Shown here in pieces: positions 41,465-49,583 of a DNA stretch of 64,000 bases. This stretch comes from Nonomuraea turcica. GTDB taxonomy: Bacteria; Actinomycetota; Actinomycetes; Streptosporangiales; Streptosporangiaceae. The position numbers were made by a program, and so were the translations under genes. The stretch lies in NCBI RefSeq assembly GCF_030718205.1, contig NZ_JAUZQF010000025.1, forward strand, positions 108,686 through 172,685, given 5' to 3'. The notes below the pieces were generated by a model. The model made no database searches, was not told the origin of the DNA, and was given only the letters and a program-made list of their open reading frames with translations. The first letter of the stretch is position 1. The number at the start of each line of letters is the position of its first letter.

Positions 41465-42564
41465 CGCGGCAACCCCAGAACCCGCTCGGCGATGATGTTG
41501 CGCTGGATCTCGTTCGTGCCCGCGTAAATGGGCCCGGCGAGCGAGAACAGGAACCCGTCCAGCCACGGCGTCTCCCCCGCCCGCTCCCCCAGCAGCTCCA
41601 TGGCCAGCGCGTGCATCCGCAGGTCCAGCTCGGACCAGAAGACCTTGCCCATGCTGGCGGCCTCGCCGACCTCCGCCCCCGCCATGATCGTGCGTGCGGT
41701 CCCGAAGGTGTGCAGCCGGTACGCCTCCGCCTCCACCCAGCACCGGACGGCCCGATCGGCGAGCGCCGGGTCGCCGGCGTCCCGGGCCAGCGTGACGAGC
41801 CGGTCGGCGGTGGCCAGGAAGCGGCCGGGGCTGCGCAGCGTGAGTCCGCGTTCGGAGGAGGTCGTGGCCATCGCGATGCGCCACCCCTCCCCGACCTCGC
41901 CCAGCACCATCGACTCGTCGGCGAACACCCCGTCGAAGTGCAGCTCGGCAAAGCCGGGCAGGCCGTCGAGCTGCGCGATCGGCCGGACCGCGACGTCGTC
42001 CAGCGGGAACATGAAGTACGTCAGCCCCTTGTGCCGCGTCCCCGATGTGCGGAAGAGGCCGAACCCGTGGCTGGCGTACGCGGCCCGGGAGCTCCACGTC
42101 TTGTGCCCGTACAGCCGCCAGCCGCCGGGCACGGGCTCGGCCCGGGACGTCAGCGCGGCGAGGTCGCTGCCCGCCTCCGGCTCGGACCAGGCCTGCGCCC
42201 ACACGTCGTCGCCCCTGGCCATCCGCGGCAGCCAGCGCGCACGCTGCTCCGGCGTGCCGAACCGCATCAGGCACGGCGCCAGCAGGAAGATCCCGTTCTG
42301 GGTGACGCGGGCGGGGGCGCCGGCGGCCCAGTACTCCTCCTCGAAGATCAGCCATTCGATCAGGGAGGCGCCGCGCCCGCCGTACTCTTCGGGCCAGGAG
42401 ACGACGGACAGCCGCGCGGCGGCCAGCCGCGCCTCCCATGCGCGGTGCGCCGCGAAGCCCTCGGGGGTGTCCATGGACGGGAGCGGTCCTGGCGCGTGCG
42501 TGCTCAGCCAGTCGCGAACCTCGGCGCGGAATTCCCGTTCGGCCGGGGAGAAGTCGAGATCCAC
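41461..42564 (-). CDS. Acyl-CoA dehydrogenase
   Basis: 367 residues from GTG 42564 (MDLDFSPAEREFRAEVRDWL, the family-typical start; a TTG at 42573 would touch the operator). Motifs: WPEEYGGRGASLIEWLIFEE, WAQAWSEPEAGSDLAALTSR, GWRLYGHKTWSSRAAYA (FAD/substrate region) and YAGTNEIQRNIIAERVLGLPR at the C-terminus. FAD enzyme that forms the alpha-beta double bond in an acyl-CoA. Adjacent and translationally coupled to a second dehydrogenase, the arrangement of alpha2-beta2 FadE complexes. Confidence 0.92.
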   Translation of the reverse strand: MDLDFSPAEREFRAEVRDWLSTHAPGPLPSMDTPEGFAAHRAWEARLAAARLSVVSWPEEYGGRGASLIEWLIFEEEYWAAGAPARVTQNGIFLLAPCLMRFGTPEQRARWLPRMARGDDVWAQAWSEPEAGSDLAALTSRAEPVPGGWRLYGHKTWSSRAAYASHGFGLFRTSGTRHKGLTYFMFPLDDVAVRPIAQLDGLPGFAELHFDGVFADESMVLGEVGEGWRIAMATTSSERGLTLRSPGRFLATADRLVTLARDAGDPALADRAVRCWVEAEAYRLHTFGTARTIMAGAEVGEAASMGKVFWSELDLRMHALAMELLGERAGETPWLDGFLFSLAGPIYAGTNEIQRNIIAERVLGLPR

Positions 42565-42573
42565 GACTACCAA

Positions 42574-42589
42574 CCTAGCGCACGCTTGA
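42574..42589. promoter_or_regulatory. Regulon operator copy e
   Basis: CCTAGC-GCAC-GCTTGA, 14 of 16 matches to the reverse complement of copy d. It ends 9 bp before the GTG start of the acyl-CoA dehydrogenase and 36 bp before the divergent PucR-type gene. Confidence 0.6.
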
Positions 42590-42625
42590 TTCGCTCGCCA
42601 GGCCGCCGTTCACCGAACTACTCTG

Positions 42626-43684
42626 ATGGTTGTGCAGGGACTACTGCTGCGGCTGTCCACGCTGGACGCCGACGCGGAGAGCGCGGTGCGGGTCATCGCG
42701 TACTTCGACTCGCTGCTGCGCGACCATGTGAGCGTGCCCGTGCTGCTGGCCGCCACGGCGCGGCTGGCGCAGTGCCCGGTCGGGCTGTTCGACGCGGCCA
42801 CCGGCCGACGCACCCGCACGTCGCCCGGAGGCGCCGTGGACACGCCCGCGACGTCCCCCGCCGAGGTCAGAGAGCTGAGCTCCGGGCTCGGGTCGGTCTG
42901 GATGGAACGCGAGGGCGCGGCGCACGGGCTCGACGAGATCGTGCTCGAACGGTACGCGGCCGCCGCCGAGGTCACCTTGGAACGAGCCGCCGCCCTGGCG
43001 CAGGCGGGTCAGGATCCGGCGCTGGTCGAGCTGGTGTTGTCGGCCGAGACCGGCGAGGCGGAGCGGGCCAGGGCGCTGCGCCTGCTCGGTTTCAGCCCAT
43101 CCGCTCCGCTGCAGGCCTTGGCGATCGCACTGCCCTCCGGCACCGGGCTGGCGGCCGGGCTGCGCACGATGGGCCACCAGGTGCGCGAGGCCAGGATCGG
43201 CGACACCGAGGCCGTCCTGGTGGCGACCAACCTGGCGGATTCCGCGCTGCCCGACGGGGCGCGGGTGGGCATCGGACCCGCGCTGCCCGGCACGCGGGCG
43301 GCCGAGTCGTGGGCCGGCGCGCGTACGGCGCTGCGTTTCACCGGCCCGCACGACCGGGTGATGCGCTGGTCGGAGCTGGGCGCGCTGGCGTTGTTCGCCG
43401 ACCTGCCGGAGGCGGCGCCGGCCGGGCTGGCCGATGTCCGGGCGATGGAACGGCTCGGCGATGAGGCGACGGCCGCGTTGCGGGCGCTGTGCCTGGCCGG
43501 CTCGATCCGCGGCGCGGCCACCGCCATGCACCTGCACCACAGCTCGATGGCCGCCCGCATCGCCCGCGCCGAGGCGGCGCTGGGCTTCTCGCTCGCCGAC
43601 GCGCCCGGACGCCTGCGCGCCCACCTGGCCCTCGCCCTGGTCCGGCTCCGCGCGAACTCCGCTACAGGCCGTACGCCCGCTTGA
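42626..43684 (+). CDS. PucR-type helix-turn-helix regulator
   Basis: 352 residues, ATG start. A sensor-like N-terminal region (FDSLLRDHVSVPVLLAATAR, CPVGLFDAATGRRTRT) and a C-terminal PucR HTH (ALCLAGSIRGAATAMHLHHS, ARIARAEAALGFSL, RAHLALALVRLR). Such proteins are activators of catabolic genes. It is divergent from the acyl-CoA dehydrogenase pair across operator copy e, so it may control it, though the palindrome looks more like a TetR site. Confidence 0.82.
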   Translation: MVVQGLLLRLSTLDADAESAVRVIAYFDSLLRDHVSVPVLLAATARLAQCPVGLFDAATGRRTRTSPGGAVDTPATSPAEVRELSSGLGSVWMEREGAAHGLDEIVLERYAAAAEVTLERAAALAQAGQDPALVELVLSAETGEAERARALRLLGFSPSAPLQALAIALPSGTGLAAGLRTMGHQVREARIGDTEAVLVATNLADSALPDGARVGIGPALPGTRAAESWAGARTALRFTGPHDRVMRWSELGALALFADLPEAAPAGLADVRAMERLGDEATAALRALCLAGSIRGAATAMHLHHSSMAARIARAEAALGFSLADAPGRLRAHLALALVRLRANSATGRTPA

Positions 43685-44636
43685 GCGCGGCCAGCCTGGC
43701 CGCCTTGGCCCGCTTGCTGAGCTCGGCGTCCGGCACCATGCCGTCGAACCCGTGGAAGGCGCCCGGGTAGAGGTGGAACTCGGTGGACACGCCGGCCTGC
43801 GACAACCGCAGCGCGTAGTCGAGGTCCTCGTCCCTGAACACCTCCAGCTCACCGACGTCGATGAACGCCGGCGGCAGCCCGGACAGGTCGGTGGCGCGGG
43901 CCGGGGCCGCGTACGGGGGCACGTCGTCGGTGCCGATCCGGTCGCCGAGCAGCGCGGTCCAGCCGAAGAGGTTCGCCGATCTGTCCCAGACGACAGCCTC
44001 GGCGAACTCGTGGCTGGACGGGGTGATGTTGCGGTCGTCCAGCATCGGGCACACCAGCAGCTGGAACGCCACGCCGGGCCCGCCCCGGTCGCGGGCCAGC
44101 AACACGGTAGCCGCGGCGAGCCCGCCGCCCGCGCTGGCGCCGCCGACGGCGATCCTCGCCGGGTCGATGCCCAGCTCGCCCGCTGCCTTGGCGGTCCACA
44201 CCAGGCCCGCGTAGCAGTCCTCGACCGGGGCGGGATGGGGATGCTCCGGCGCCAGGCGGTAGTCCACCGAGACCACGACGACGCCGAGCTGCTCGACGTA
44301 GCCGATCATCATCGCGTCGTCGATCTCCGGCACCCCGATGATCATTCCACCGCCGTGGATCCAGTAGAGTCCCGGCCGGTCGGCCGTATCCCGGCCCTCG
44401 CCCGCCGGGCGGTAGATCCGGACCCGGACGTCGGGCGCGCCGTCGGGTCCCGGCACGTGCCGGTCCTCGATCACCACGTCGGCGTCGACCGGCGGGGCGG
44501 CGGCCAGGAACGCGTTAATCTGCGCCCGGAACCCGTCGAGCTCCTCGTACGTCATGCTCGGCATGTCGAGCGCCGGCAGCGGCGTCTGCTCGATCGCGGC
44601 CCGGATTTCCGGATCCAGGTTGGGGTGGTATGCCAT
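43662..44636 (-). CDS. Alpha/beta hydrolase (hormone-sensitive-lipase family)
   Basis: 324 residues from ATG 44636 (GGAAAGG eight bases upstream). HSL-type motifs: WIHGGGMIIGVPE oxyanion HGGG, RLAPEHPHPAPVEDCYAGLVW, GGASAGGGLAA with the nucleophile Ser (GxSxG), DVGELEVFRDEDLDYA with the catalytic Asp, and YPGAFHGFDGM with the His. Cytoplasmic carboxylesterase for short acyl esters. Converges on the PucR-type gene with a 23-bp overlap. Confidence 0.9.
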   Translation of the reverse strand: MAYHPNLDPEIRAAIEQTPLPALDMPSMTYEELDGFRAQINAFLAAAPPVDADVVIEDRHVPGPDGAPDVRVRIYRPAGEGRDTADRPGLYWIHGGGMIIGVPEIDDAMMIGYVEQLGVVVVSVDYRLAPEHPHPAPVEDCYAGLVWTAKAAGELGIDPARIAVGGASAGGGLAAATVLLARDRGGPGVAFQLLVCPMLDDRNITPSSHEFAEAVVWDRSANLFGWTALLGDRIGTDDVPPYAAPARATDLSGLPPAFIDVGELEVFRDEDLDYALRLSQAGVSTEFHLYPGAFHGFDGMVPDAELSKRAKAARLAALKRAYGL

Positions 44637-44733
44637 GCGCTGCACCTTTCCACGGGGTCACGGAGCGCTACTCCTCGATAGTCGGAGCCCGTACCCGTGG
44701 TTCACAACCGCCATCCGGCGGTGTTTGTTCTCC

Positions 44734-45402
44734 TCACGCCCGCCGTTCGGCGAGGAGCTCGAGGACCCGCTCGGCGAGCGGGGCGGCGCTGGCGGGGTTC
44801 TGGCCGGTGACGAGGCGGTCGTCCACGACGACCTGGGCCTGCCAGTTCGGTCCCGGCTCGTGCCGGGCGCCCCGGTCCACCAGCTCATCCGCCAGCAGGA
44901 ACGGCACCACGTGCGCCACGCCACGCAGCTCTTCCTCCTCGTTGGTGAAGGCCGCCACCCGCTTGCCCGCCACCAGGTAGGAGCCGTCCGACAGCGTGAG
45001 GTTCACCAGCGCGGCGGGACCGTGGCAGACGGCGGCCACCACGCCGCCCTGCTCGTACACCGCCCTCCCGAGGCGGATGACGCCGGGATCTCCGGGGAAG
45101 TCCCACATGGTGCCGTGGCCGCCGGCGTAGAGAACGGCGTCGTAACGTGAGGGGTCCACGTCCGCCAGGCGTGCGGTGTCACGTGCTTCCGGCGAGGCGA
45201 GAAAGGCCACCTGGGCGGCGTCTTCGGGGTCGAACCCGTCCTGCGGCGGCTCGCCGCCGCGCACGCTGGCGACGTCCACCGCGTATCCGGCCTTACGGAA
45301 GATCTCCCAGGGGTGCGCCGCCTCGGGCACGTAGTATCCGGTCTTCTCCACGCCGCCGAGGTCGTCGTGGCTGGTCAATACGATCAGGATGCGCTTGCTC
45401 AT
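44734..45402 (-). CDS. DJ-1/PfpI family protein (type 1 glutamine amidotransferase-like)
   Basis: 222 residues from ATG 45402. Fold motifs: ILIVLTSHDDLGG, YAVDVASVRGGEPPQDG, YDAVLYAGGHGTMWDFP, and the nucleophile elbow GGVVAAVCHGPAALVN (Cys-His). Belongs to the Hsp31/glyoxalase III-like group that detoxifies methylglyoxal or acts as a chaperone. Divergent from a LysR gene, which probably regulates it. Confidence 0.9.
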   Translation of the reverse strand: MSKRILIVLTSHDDLGGVEKTGYYVPEAAHPWEIFRKAGYAVDVASVRGGEPPQDGFDPEDAAQVAFLASPEARDTARLADVDPSRYDAVLYAGGHGTMWDFPGDPGVIRLGRAVYEQGGVVAAVCHGPAALVNLTLSDGSYLVAGKRVAAFTNEEEELRGVAHVVPFLLADELVDRGARHEPGPNWQAQVVVDDRLVTGQNPASAAPLAERVLELLAERRA

Positions 45403-45475
45403 GCCTGACAGCATCGCTCCCCACGGCCATCAGCCACAAATAACCGGCCATGCGTCGAGCCATCAGAATAGTGAT

Positions 45476-46375
45476 ATGTCGCATCTCTCGCTCGACCTGC
45501 TCCGCACCTTTCTCGCGGTGCACAGGACCGGCTCCATCACGGCCGCGGCGCAGACGCTCGGCCTGTCGCAGCCGGCGGTGACCGCGCAGGTCAGGGCCCT
45601 GGAGTCGGCGCTGGACCGGCCGCTGTTCGACCGGCTGCCGCGCGGCGTCGCGCCCACGCCGGCGGCCGACGAGCTGGCCCGCAGGGTGGCGGCCGCACTC
45701 GACGCGCTGGACGAGGTGGTGGGGTCCGAGCTGCCCTCGGGCGAGGCCGTCCATCTGGGCGGCCCCGCCGAGCTCCTGTGCGAGGTGGTCATGCCGATGC
45801 TCGCCCCTCTGGTACGGGACGGCCTCCGCCTCCGCACGACCCTCGGCCTGTCCGACGACCTCCTCGCCGACCTGGCCGCCGGGCGCCTGGACCTGGTGGT
45901 GTCCACGATCCGCCCCCGGATGCGCGGGGTCCACGCGGATCCCCTCTACGACGAGGAGTTCGTCCTGGTCGCCGCCCCATCCCTGGGGGAGGCGTTGCGG
46001 GCGACCGGGAACGAGGTCGGCTCTCGGGCGCTGGCCGGGGTGCCGCTGGTGGCGTATGCGGAGGATCTGCCCATCGTGCGGCGTTACTGGCGGACCGTGT
46101 TCGGCAGGCGGCCCACGATGGCCGCCCGGATTGTCATCCCCGACCTGCGCGGCGTGCTCAGCGCGGTCAAGGCAGGCATGGGCGTCTCGGTCCTGCCCGC
46201 CTACCTGTGCCGCGGCGACCTGGACGTGGGCACCCTGGTCACGCTCGCCGACCCGGAGGAACCGCCGATCAACACCGGCTACCTCGCCGTCCGCTCAGGC
46301 GCCCAGTCCAGGCCCGCCGTGGCCAGGACGCAAGCCCACCTGCTCAAAGCCTTCCGGGCGAACCCGCTCTCCTAA
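45476..46375 (+). CDS. LysR family transcriptional regulator
   Basis: 299 residues from ATG 45476 (MSHLSLDLLRTFLAVHRTGS), the standard LysR N-terminus; the longer frame is not needed. Winged helix residues 4-63 (ITAAAQTLGLSQPAVTAQVR), then the periplasmic-binding-like effector domain (LRTTLGLSDDLLADLAAGRL, KAGMGVSVLPAYL). No ribosome site precedes the ATG. Regulates the divergent DJ-1 gene by position. Confidence 0.9.
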   Translation: MSHLSLDLLRTFLAVHRTGSITAAAQTLGLSQPAVTAQVRALESALDRPLFDRLPRGVAPTPAADELARRVAAALDALDEVVGSELPSGEAVHLGGPAELLCEVVMPMLAPLVRDGLRLRTTLGLSDDLLADLAAGRLDLVVSTIRPRMRGVHADPLYDEEFVLVAAPSLGEALRATGNEVGSRALAGVPLVAYAEDLPIVRRYWRTVFGRRPTMAARIVIPDLRGVLSAVKAGMGVSVLPAYLCRGDLDVGTLVTLADPEEPPINTGYLAVRSGAQSRPAVARTQAHLLKAFRANPLS

Positions 46376-46414
46376 ACGCGCGCCGAGCTGCACAGCGGTT
46401 GCCCGGCCCTGGCA

Positions 46415-47161
46415 TCAGCGTTTCATGATGGCGAACACGCCCCAGCCGAGCAGGGGCCGCTGGAACCTCGTATAGCGCAGAGGCTCGCGCGACAACTCGG
46501 CCCGCATCTCGGGCGCGAGCTCATCGTTGGGGTTGGCGTCCAGCCAGGTCCGGATGTTCAGCCACTGGGCGGCGACGTACCGGTCCCAGCTGTCCTCATC
46601 GGCCAGGACCATCTCGACGACGTCGTAGCCCAAGCCGTCGAACAGAGTCACGAGGCCGGGCAACGTCTCGTGGTCCTCCCTCGTCCGCGCGTGGCACGCC
46701 TCGATGGCTTCCTGACTGGGCGGCTCCGCGCGCCAGAACGGCTCGCCGATGAGGATCATGCCGCCTGGCCGCAGGCTGCGTTCCAGTTGCGCGACGGTCC
46801 CGGCGACGCCCTGGCCGATCCAGGTCGCCCCGACGCATGCCGCGACGTCGACGGGCTCGGCCGCCACGTGAGTGGAGGCGTCGCCGTGCACGAACGTCAC
46901 CTGGCCGGCGACGCCGAGTTCGGCCGCCCGCTTGCGCGCGGCGGCGAGGAAGACCGTGCTGATGTCCACGCCGGTGCCGGTGATGGCGTGATCGCGGGCC
47001 CAGGTGGCCAGCATCTCGCCTTTACCGCAGCACAGATCGAGCACGGAAGCACCCGGGCGCAAGCCGATCGCAGCGCCCAAGGTGGCGAGCTTTTCCGGCG
47101 TGTACGGGTCGAGAATCCGGTGGCTGCTCTCCCGGATGGTGAAACTACGTGGCAGATCCAA
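46415..47161 (-). CDS. Class I SAM-dependent methyltransferase
   Basis: 248 residues, TTG start with GAGGA about nine bases upstream. SAM-binding motifs: VLDLCCGKGEMLATWA (with a Cys pair unusual in motif I), TGTGVDISTVFLAAA, VTFVHGDAST, LERSLRPGGMILIGEPFW. Resembles the SAM methyltransferases annotated as small-molecule or arsenite-like, but the Cys triad of ArsM is not evident. Substrate unknown. Confidence 0.85.
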   Translation of the reverse strand: MDLPRSFTIRESSHRILDPYTPEKLATLGAAIGLRPGASVLDLCCGKGEMLATWARDHAITGTGVDISTVFLAAARKRAAELGVAGQVTFVHGDASTHVAAEPVDVAACVGATWIGQGVAGTVAQLERSLRPGGMILIGEPFWRAEPPSQEAIEACHARTREDHETLPGLVTLFDGLGYDVVEMVLADEDSWDRYVAAQWLNIRTWLDANPNDELAPEMRAELSREPLRYTRFQRPLLGWGVFAIMKR

Positions 47162-47248
47162 GGGAATGAGTCCTCACGTGCGATGGTCGAATAACCGAGC
47201 TGGGGAGATTACGCACGCGATTGACCCACATATAAAGCAACTCCTCCG

Positions 47249-47262
47249 TCACGAGATCGTGA
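47249..47262. promoter_or_regulatory. Palindrome between methyltransferase and DoxX genes
   Basis: TCACGA-GA-TCGTGA, a perfect 6-bp-arm inverted repeat in the 272-bp divergent spacer. No other gene is visible in the spacer, which is less GC-rich than its surroundings around 47220-47340. Candidate operator without an adjacent regulator. Confidence 0.35.
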
Positions 47263-47433
47263 TCCGCGACCCTAGCTCGCGCTCGAGCGCGTAGTAAACG
47301 GATTTATGACACTGAGCGACGTACATCACACCACCGCGGGCGATGTCACACTCCCCGAGATGAGGGCTCTCTCAGAGGAACAACCAGGTGCCGACGAGTC
47401 ACGCCGCCACCAGACGATTTCCCTGGAGCTCCC

Positions 47434-47820
47434 ATGTCCACCGCCTACGTCGCCACCGCCCTGATGACGATCGCCGCCAACACCTTTTCCGGCTTCGCCG
47501 CCATGACCCGCCTCAAGCCGATCATGCGGACCCTCGGTCCCGCGCTCGACCGGGCCGGAGTGCCGGAATCGTGGCTGGTCTTCCCCATCGGCGCGCTGAA
47601 GGCCGCGGGCGCCCTCGGGCTGGCGCTCGGTCTTCTCGGCGTGCCCTTGATCGGTACGGCTGCCGCGGCCGGCCTCATTCTCTACTTCGTCTGCGCGCTC
47701 TACACCCACCTGCGCGTCTACGACTTCTCACCGCAGTTCTTCCTGGCGATCGTGTTCCTCGGACTGGCCGTGGGCACCCTGGCCCTGGATCCCACCCTGG
47801 TGCTGAACGTCGCCGGGTGA
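47434..47820 (+). CDS. DoxX-like membrane protein
   Basis: 128 residues with four predicted TM helices: STAYVATALMTIAANTFSGF, VPESWLVFPIGALKAAGALG, IGTAAAAGLILYFVCALYTH and FLAIVFLGLAVGTLALD. GGAG six bases before ATG. DoxX-family proteins are small membrane redox-associated proteins of unclear role. It points toward the NmrA gene on the other strand. Confidence 0.85.
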   Translation: MSTAYVATALMTIAANTFSGFAAMTRLKPIMRTLGPALDRAGVPESWLVFPIGALKAAGALGLALGLLGVPLIGTAAAAGLILYFVCALYTHLRVYDFSPQFFLAIVFLGLAVGTLALDPTLVLNVAG

Positions 47821-47873
47821 CGGCGCCCTGTGCCGTCGCCGTGGGAGCGCCGTCCGCCCCCGACTGCGGCATG

Positions 47874-48752
47874 TCAGGCAGAGAAGGCGCCGGCCTGCTC
47901 GGCAGCCCATTGCGCGAAGGTGAGCGCGGGGCGGCCGAGGATGTTCTCGGTCGCCTGGGAGACCAGACCTGCCTGCAGGTAGGAGCTGGCCTGCAGCTTG
48001 AGGTAGCCGTCGAGGAGGTGCACCGGGAGGCCTCCCCTCGCCATGGCCTCACGGGCGACCTCGTGCGGGACCTCTTCGAAACGCAGCGGTCGGCCGACGG
48101 CCTTGCCGATGGCGTTGACCATGTCGCCTTGGGTCATGATCTCTGGGCCGGTGAGCACGGGTTTCTGCCCGGCCAGATCGTCATGCAGGAGGGCGTGTGC
48201 GGCCACGGCCGCGATGTCGCGCTCGTGCAGAGGAGCCCATGCGGCAGCGCCGTACGCACTGCGCACCACGTCGCCGTGACGGATCTGTGCAGCCCAGGAC
48301 GAGACGGTGTTGGTCGCGAAGTAGCCGGGCCGGACCGCTGTCCACTGAAGGCCGGACTCCTCGGTCGCGGCTTCCACCTCCTTGTTGTATTCGCCGCGCA
48401 GTCGAGACGGCTGCTGGTCGAAGGGGTGGTCGACGTTCAGAGCGGACATGACGACGGCCTTGGTCGCCCCGGAGTTCTGGGCGAGCCTGAGCAATTCGCC
48501 GGTGGATTCACGGACGAGGCTCGGGTCGTGGCCCTGCCCCATGGCGCGCGGGTGGACGAACACGGCGTGAACGCCCTTCATGGCATCGGCGATGGTTTCC
48601 GGGTGGGAGGGGTCGCCTACTGCTCGTTCCACTCCCGCGGGGAGTGTGGCATCTGGCTTGCGCGTGACCGCGCGGATCGGCACGCCGCCGGCGAGGAGCA
48701 GCTCGACCAGGTGACGACCGACGAGACCGGTTGCTCCAGTAACGAGAATCAT
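47874..48752 (-). CDS. NmrA-like NAD(P)-binding oxidoreductase
   Basis: 292 residues from ATG 48752 (MILVTGATGLVGRHLVELLL; GAAGGGAAG upstream), which is the Rossmann start; upstream codons are not part of the fold. NmrA/atypical SDR: AVTRKPDATLPAGVE, GVHAVFVHPRAM, VRPGYFATNTVSSWA, and no classic YxxxK. Functions in the family range from quinone reductases to redox sensors. Divergent from a MarR gene with duplicated operators, so probably induced by a phenolic or oxidant. Confidence 0.88.
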   Translation of the reverse strand: MILVTGATGLVGRHLVELLLAGGVPIRAVTRKPDATLPAGVERAVGDPSHPETIADAMKGVHAVFVHPRAMGQGHDPSLVRESTGELLRLAQNSGATKAVVMSALNVDHPFDQQPSRLRGEYNKEVEAATEESGLQWTAVRPGYFATNTVSSWAAQIRHGDVVRSAYGAAAWAPLHERDIAAVAAHALLHDDLAGQKPVLTGPEIMTQGDMVNAIGKAVGRPLRFEEVPHEVAREAMARGGLPVHLLDGYLKLQASSYLQAGLVSQATENILGRPALTFAQWAAEQAGAFSA

Positions 48753-48782
48753 GATCTTCCCTTCATGACGCCTGTCCAGGTA

Positions 48783-48851
48783 ATATGAGTTTCGTAACGT
48801 ATGGACAGCGTACCATGTGCTTTGTGATGGATAAAATATGAGTCTCATAAC
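48783..48851. promoter_or_regulatory. Duplicated MarR operator
   Basis: ATATGAGTTTCGTAAC (48783-48798) and ATATGAGTCTCATAAC (48836-48851) match at 14 of 16 bases and lie 53 bp apart. The second contains a perfect ATGAG-T-CTCAT palindrome and overlaps the MarR start codon; the first lies 30 bp before the NmrA start. This pattern fits MarR autorepression plus control of NmrA. Confidence 0.6.
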
Positions 48852-49326
48852 AGATGGCGGCGGGCGTCAGCGGCGTCGGCTGGCCAGTGCGGTGAAGGAG
48901 GAGCTGCGCGACCTGAACATTCAGTTGTCGCTGCTCAACCGGCGATTCGGGACGTCGGTGGATCTCAAGGACGTCGACTGGGACTGCTTGGACTTGATCA
49001 ACAGGTCCGGCCCGCTCACCCCCAGCGCGCTGGCGGCCCGTGCCGGCCTGCATCCCGCTACGCTCACCGGAATCCTCGACCGCCTGCAACGCGCCGGCTG
49101 GATCACGCGCGAGCGGGACCCGGAAGCTGCCGACCGCCGGGCCGTGACCGTCCGGGCCAACCGTGACCGCAACGCGGAGCTCTTCCGGCTCTTCGCGCCG
49201 ATGAACGAGCGTATGGACGTCCTGTGCGCTGACTACAGCGAGGCTGAGCTCGAGCTGCTCGCGGATTTCCTCCGGCGGGTCACCGACGCGGGGCGCGAGG
49301 CCACGAGGGAGCTCGCCGGGGACTAG
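48838..49326 (+). CDS. MarR family transcriptional regulator
   Basis: 162 residues, ATG start inside its own putative operator and without a clear ribosome site. Winged helix: DCLDLINRSGPLTPSALAAR, HPATLTGILDRLQRAGWITR, ERDPEAADRRAVTV (wing). N- and C-terminal dimerisation helices. By position represses the NmrA-like gene. Confidence 0.9.
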   Translation: MSLITDGGGRQRRRLASAVKEELRDLNIQLSLLNRRFGTSVDLKDVDWDCLDLINRSGPLTPSALAARAGLHPATLTGILDRLQRAGWITRERDPEAADRRAVTVRANRDRNAELFRLFAPMNERMDVLCADYSEAELELLADFLRRVTDAGREATRELAGD

Positions 49327-49360
49327 GACTGCGTCGATCCGCGTTGTCCACGGCCGGGAC

Positions 49361-49382
49361 GCCGGGCCTTCCCGGGCCCGGC
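49361..49382 (+). terminator. Hairpin terminator after the MarR gene
   Basis: GCCGGGCC-TTCCCG-GGCCCGGC forms a perfect 8-bp all-GC stem 35 bp after the MarR stop. There is no U-run, as usual in high-GC actinomycetes. Confidence 0.5.
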
Positions 49383-49498
49383 GGGTCGAACGGGAAGCGC
49401 CCTACGCCGGTCGGCGAGCACCCGCGGGAAGCCCGGCCGACTCCGGGCGACGTGCAGGGCCTGCCAGGCCGGGCAGGGGCGACGCCGCCGGACTGAAG

Positions 49499-49549
49499 GC
49501 CGTACCGTCAGCAGCGTACGCCTACCCGGGCATCGCGTATCCCGCCTAG
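49499..49549 (+). pseudogene. Possible scrap of an SDR gene
   Basis: A short frame reads YAYPGIAYPA then TAG, nearly the same as YPGVAYPASKTAV in the decayed SDR gene at 55772-56173, including at the DNA level. After the stop, the next codons read KTP where KTA is expected. It is too short for certainty, but it suggests that an SDR gene once stood between MarR and the alcohol dehydrogenase. The rest of 49327-49583 holds no gene. Confidence 0.35.
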
Positions 49550-49583
49550 ATCAAGACGCCGTACTTAACTGGACAGGAGAACA

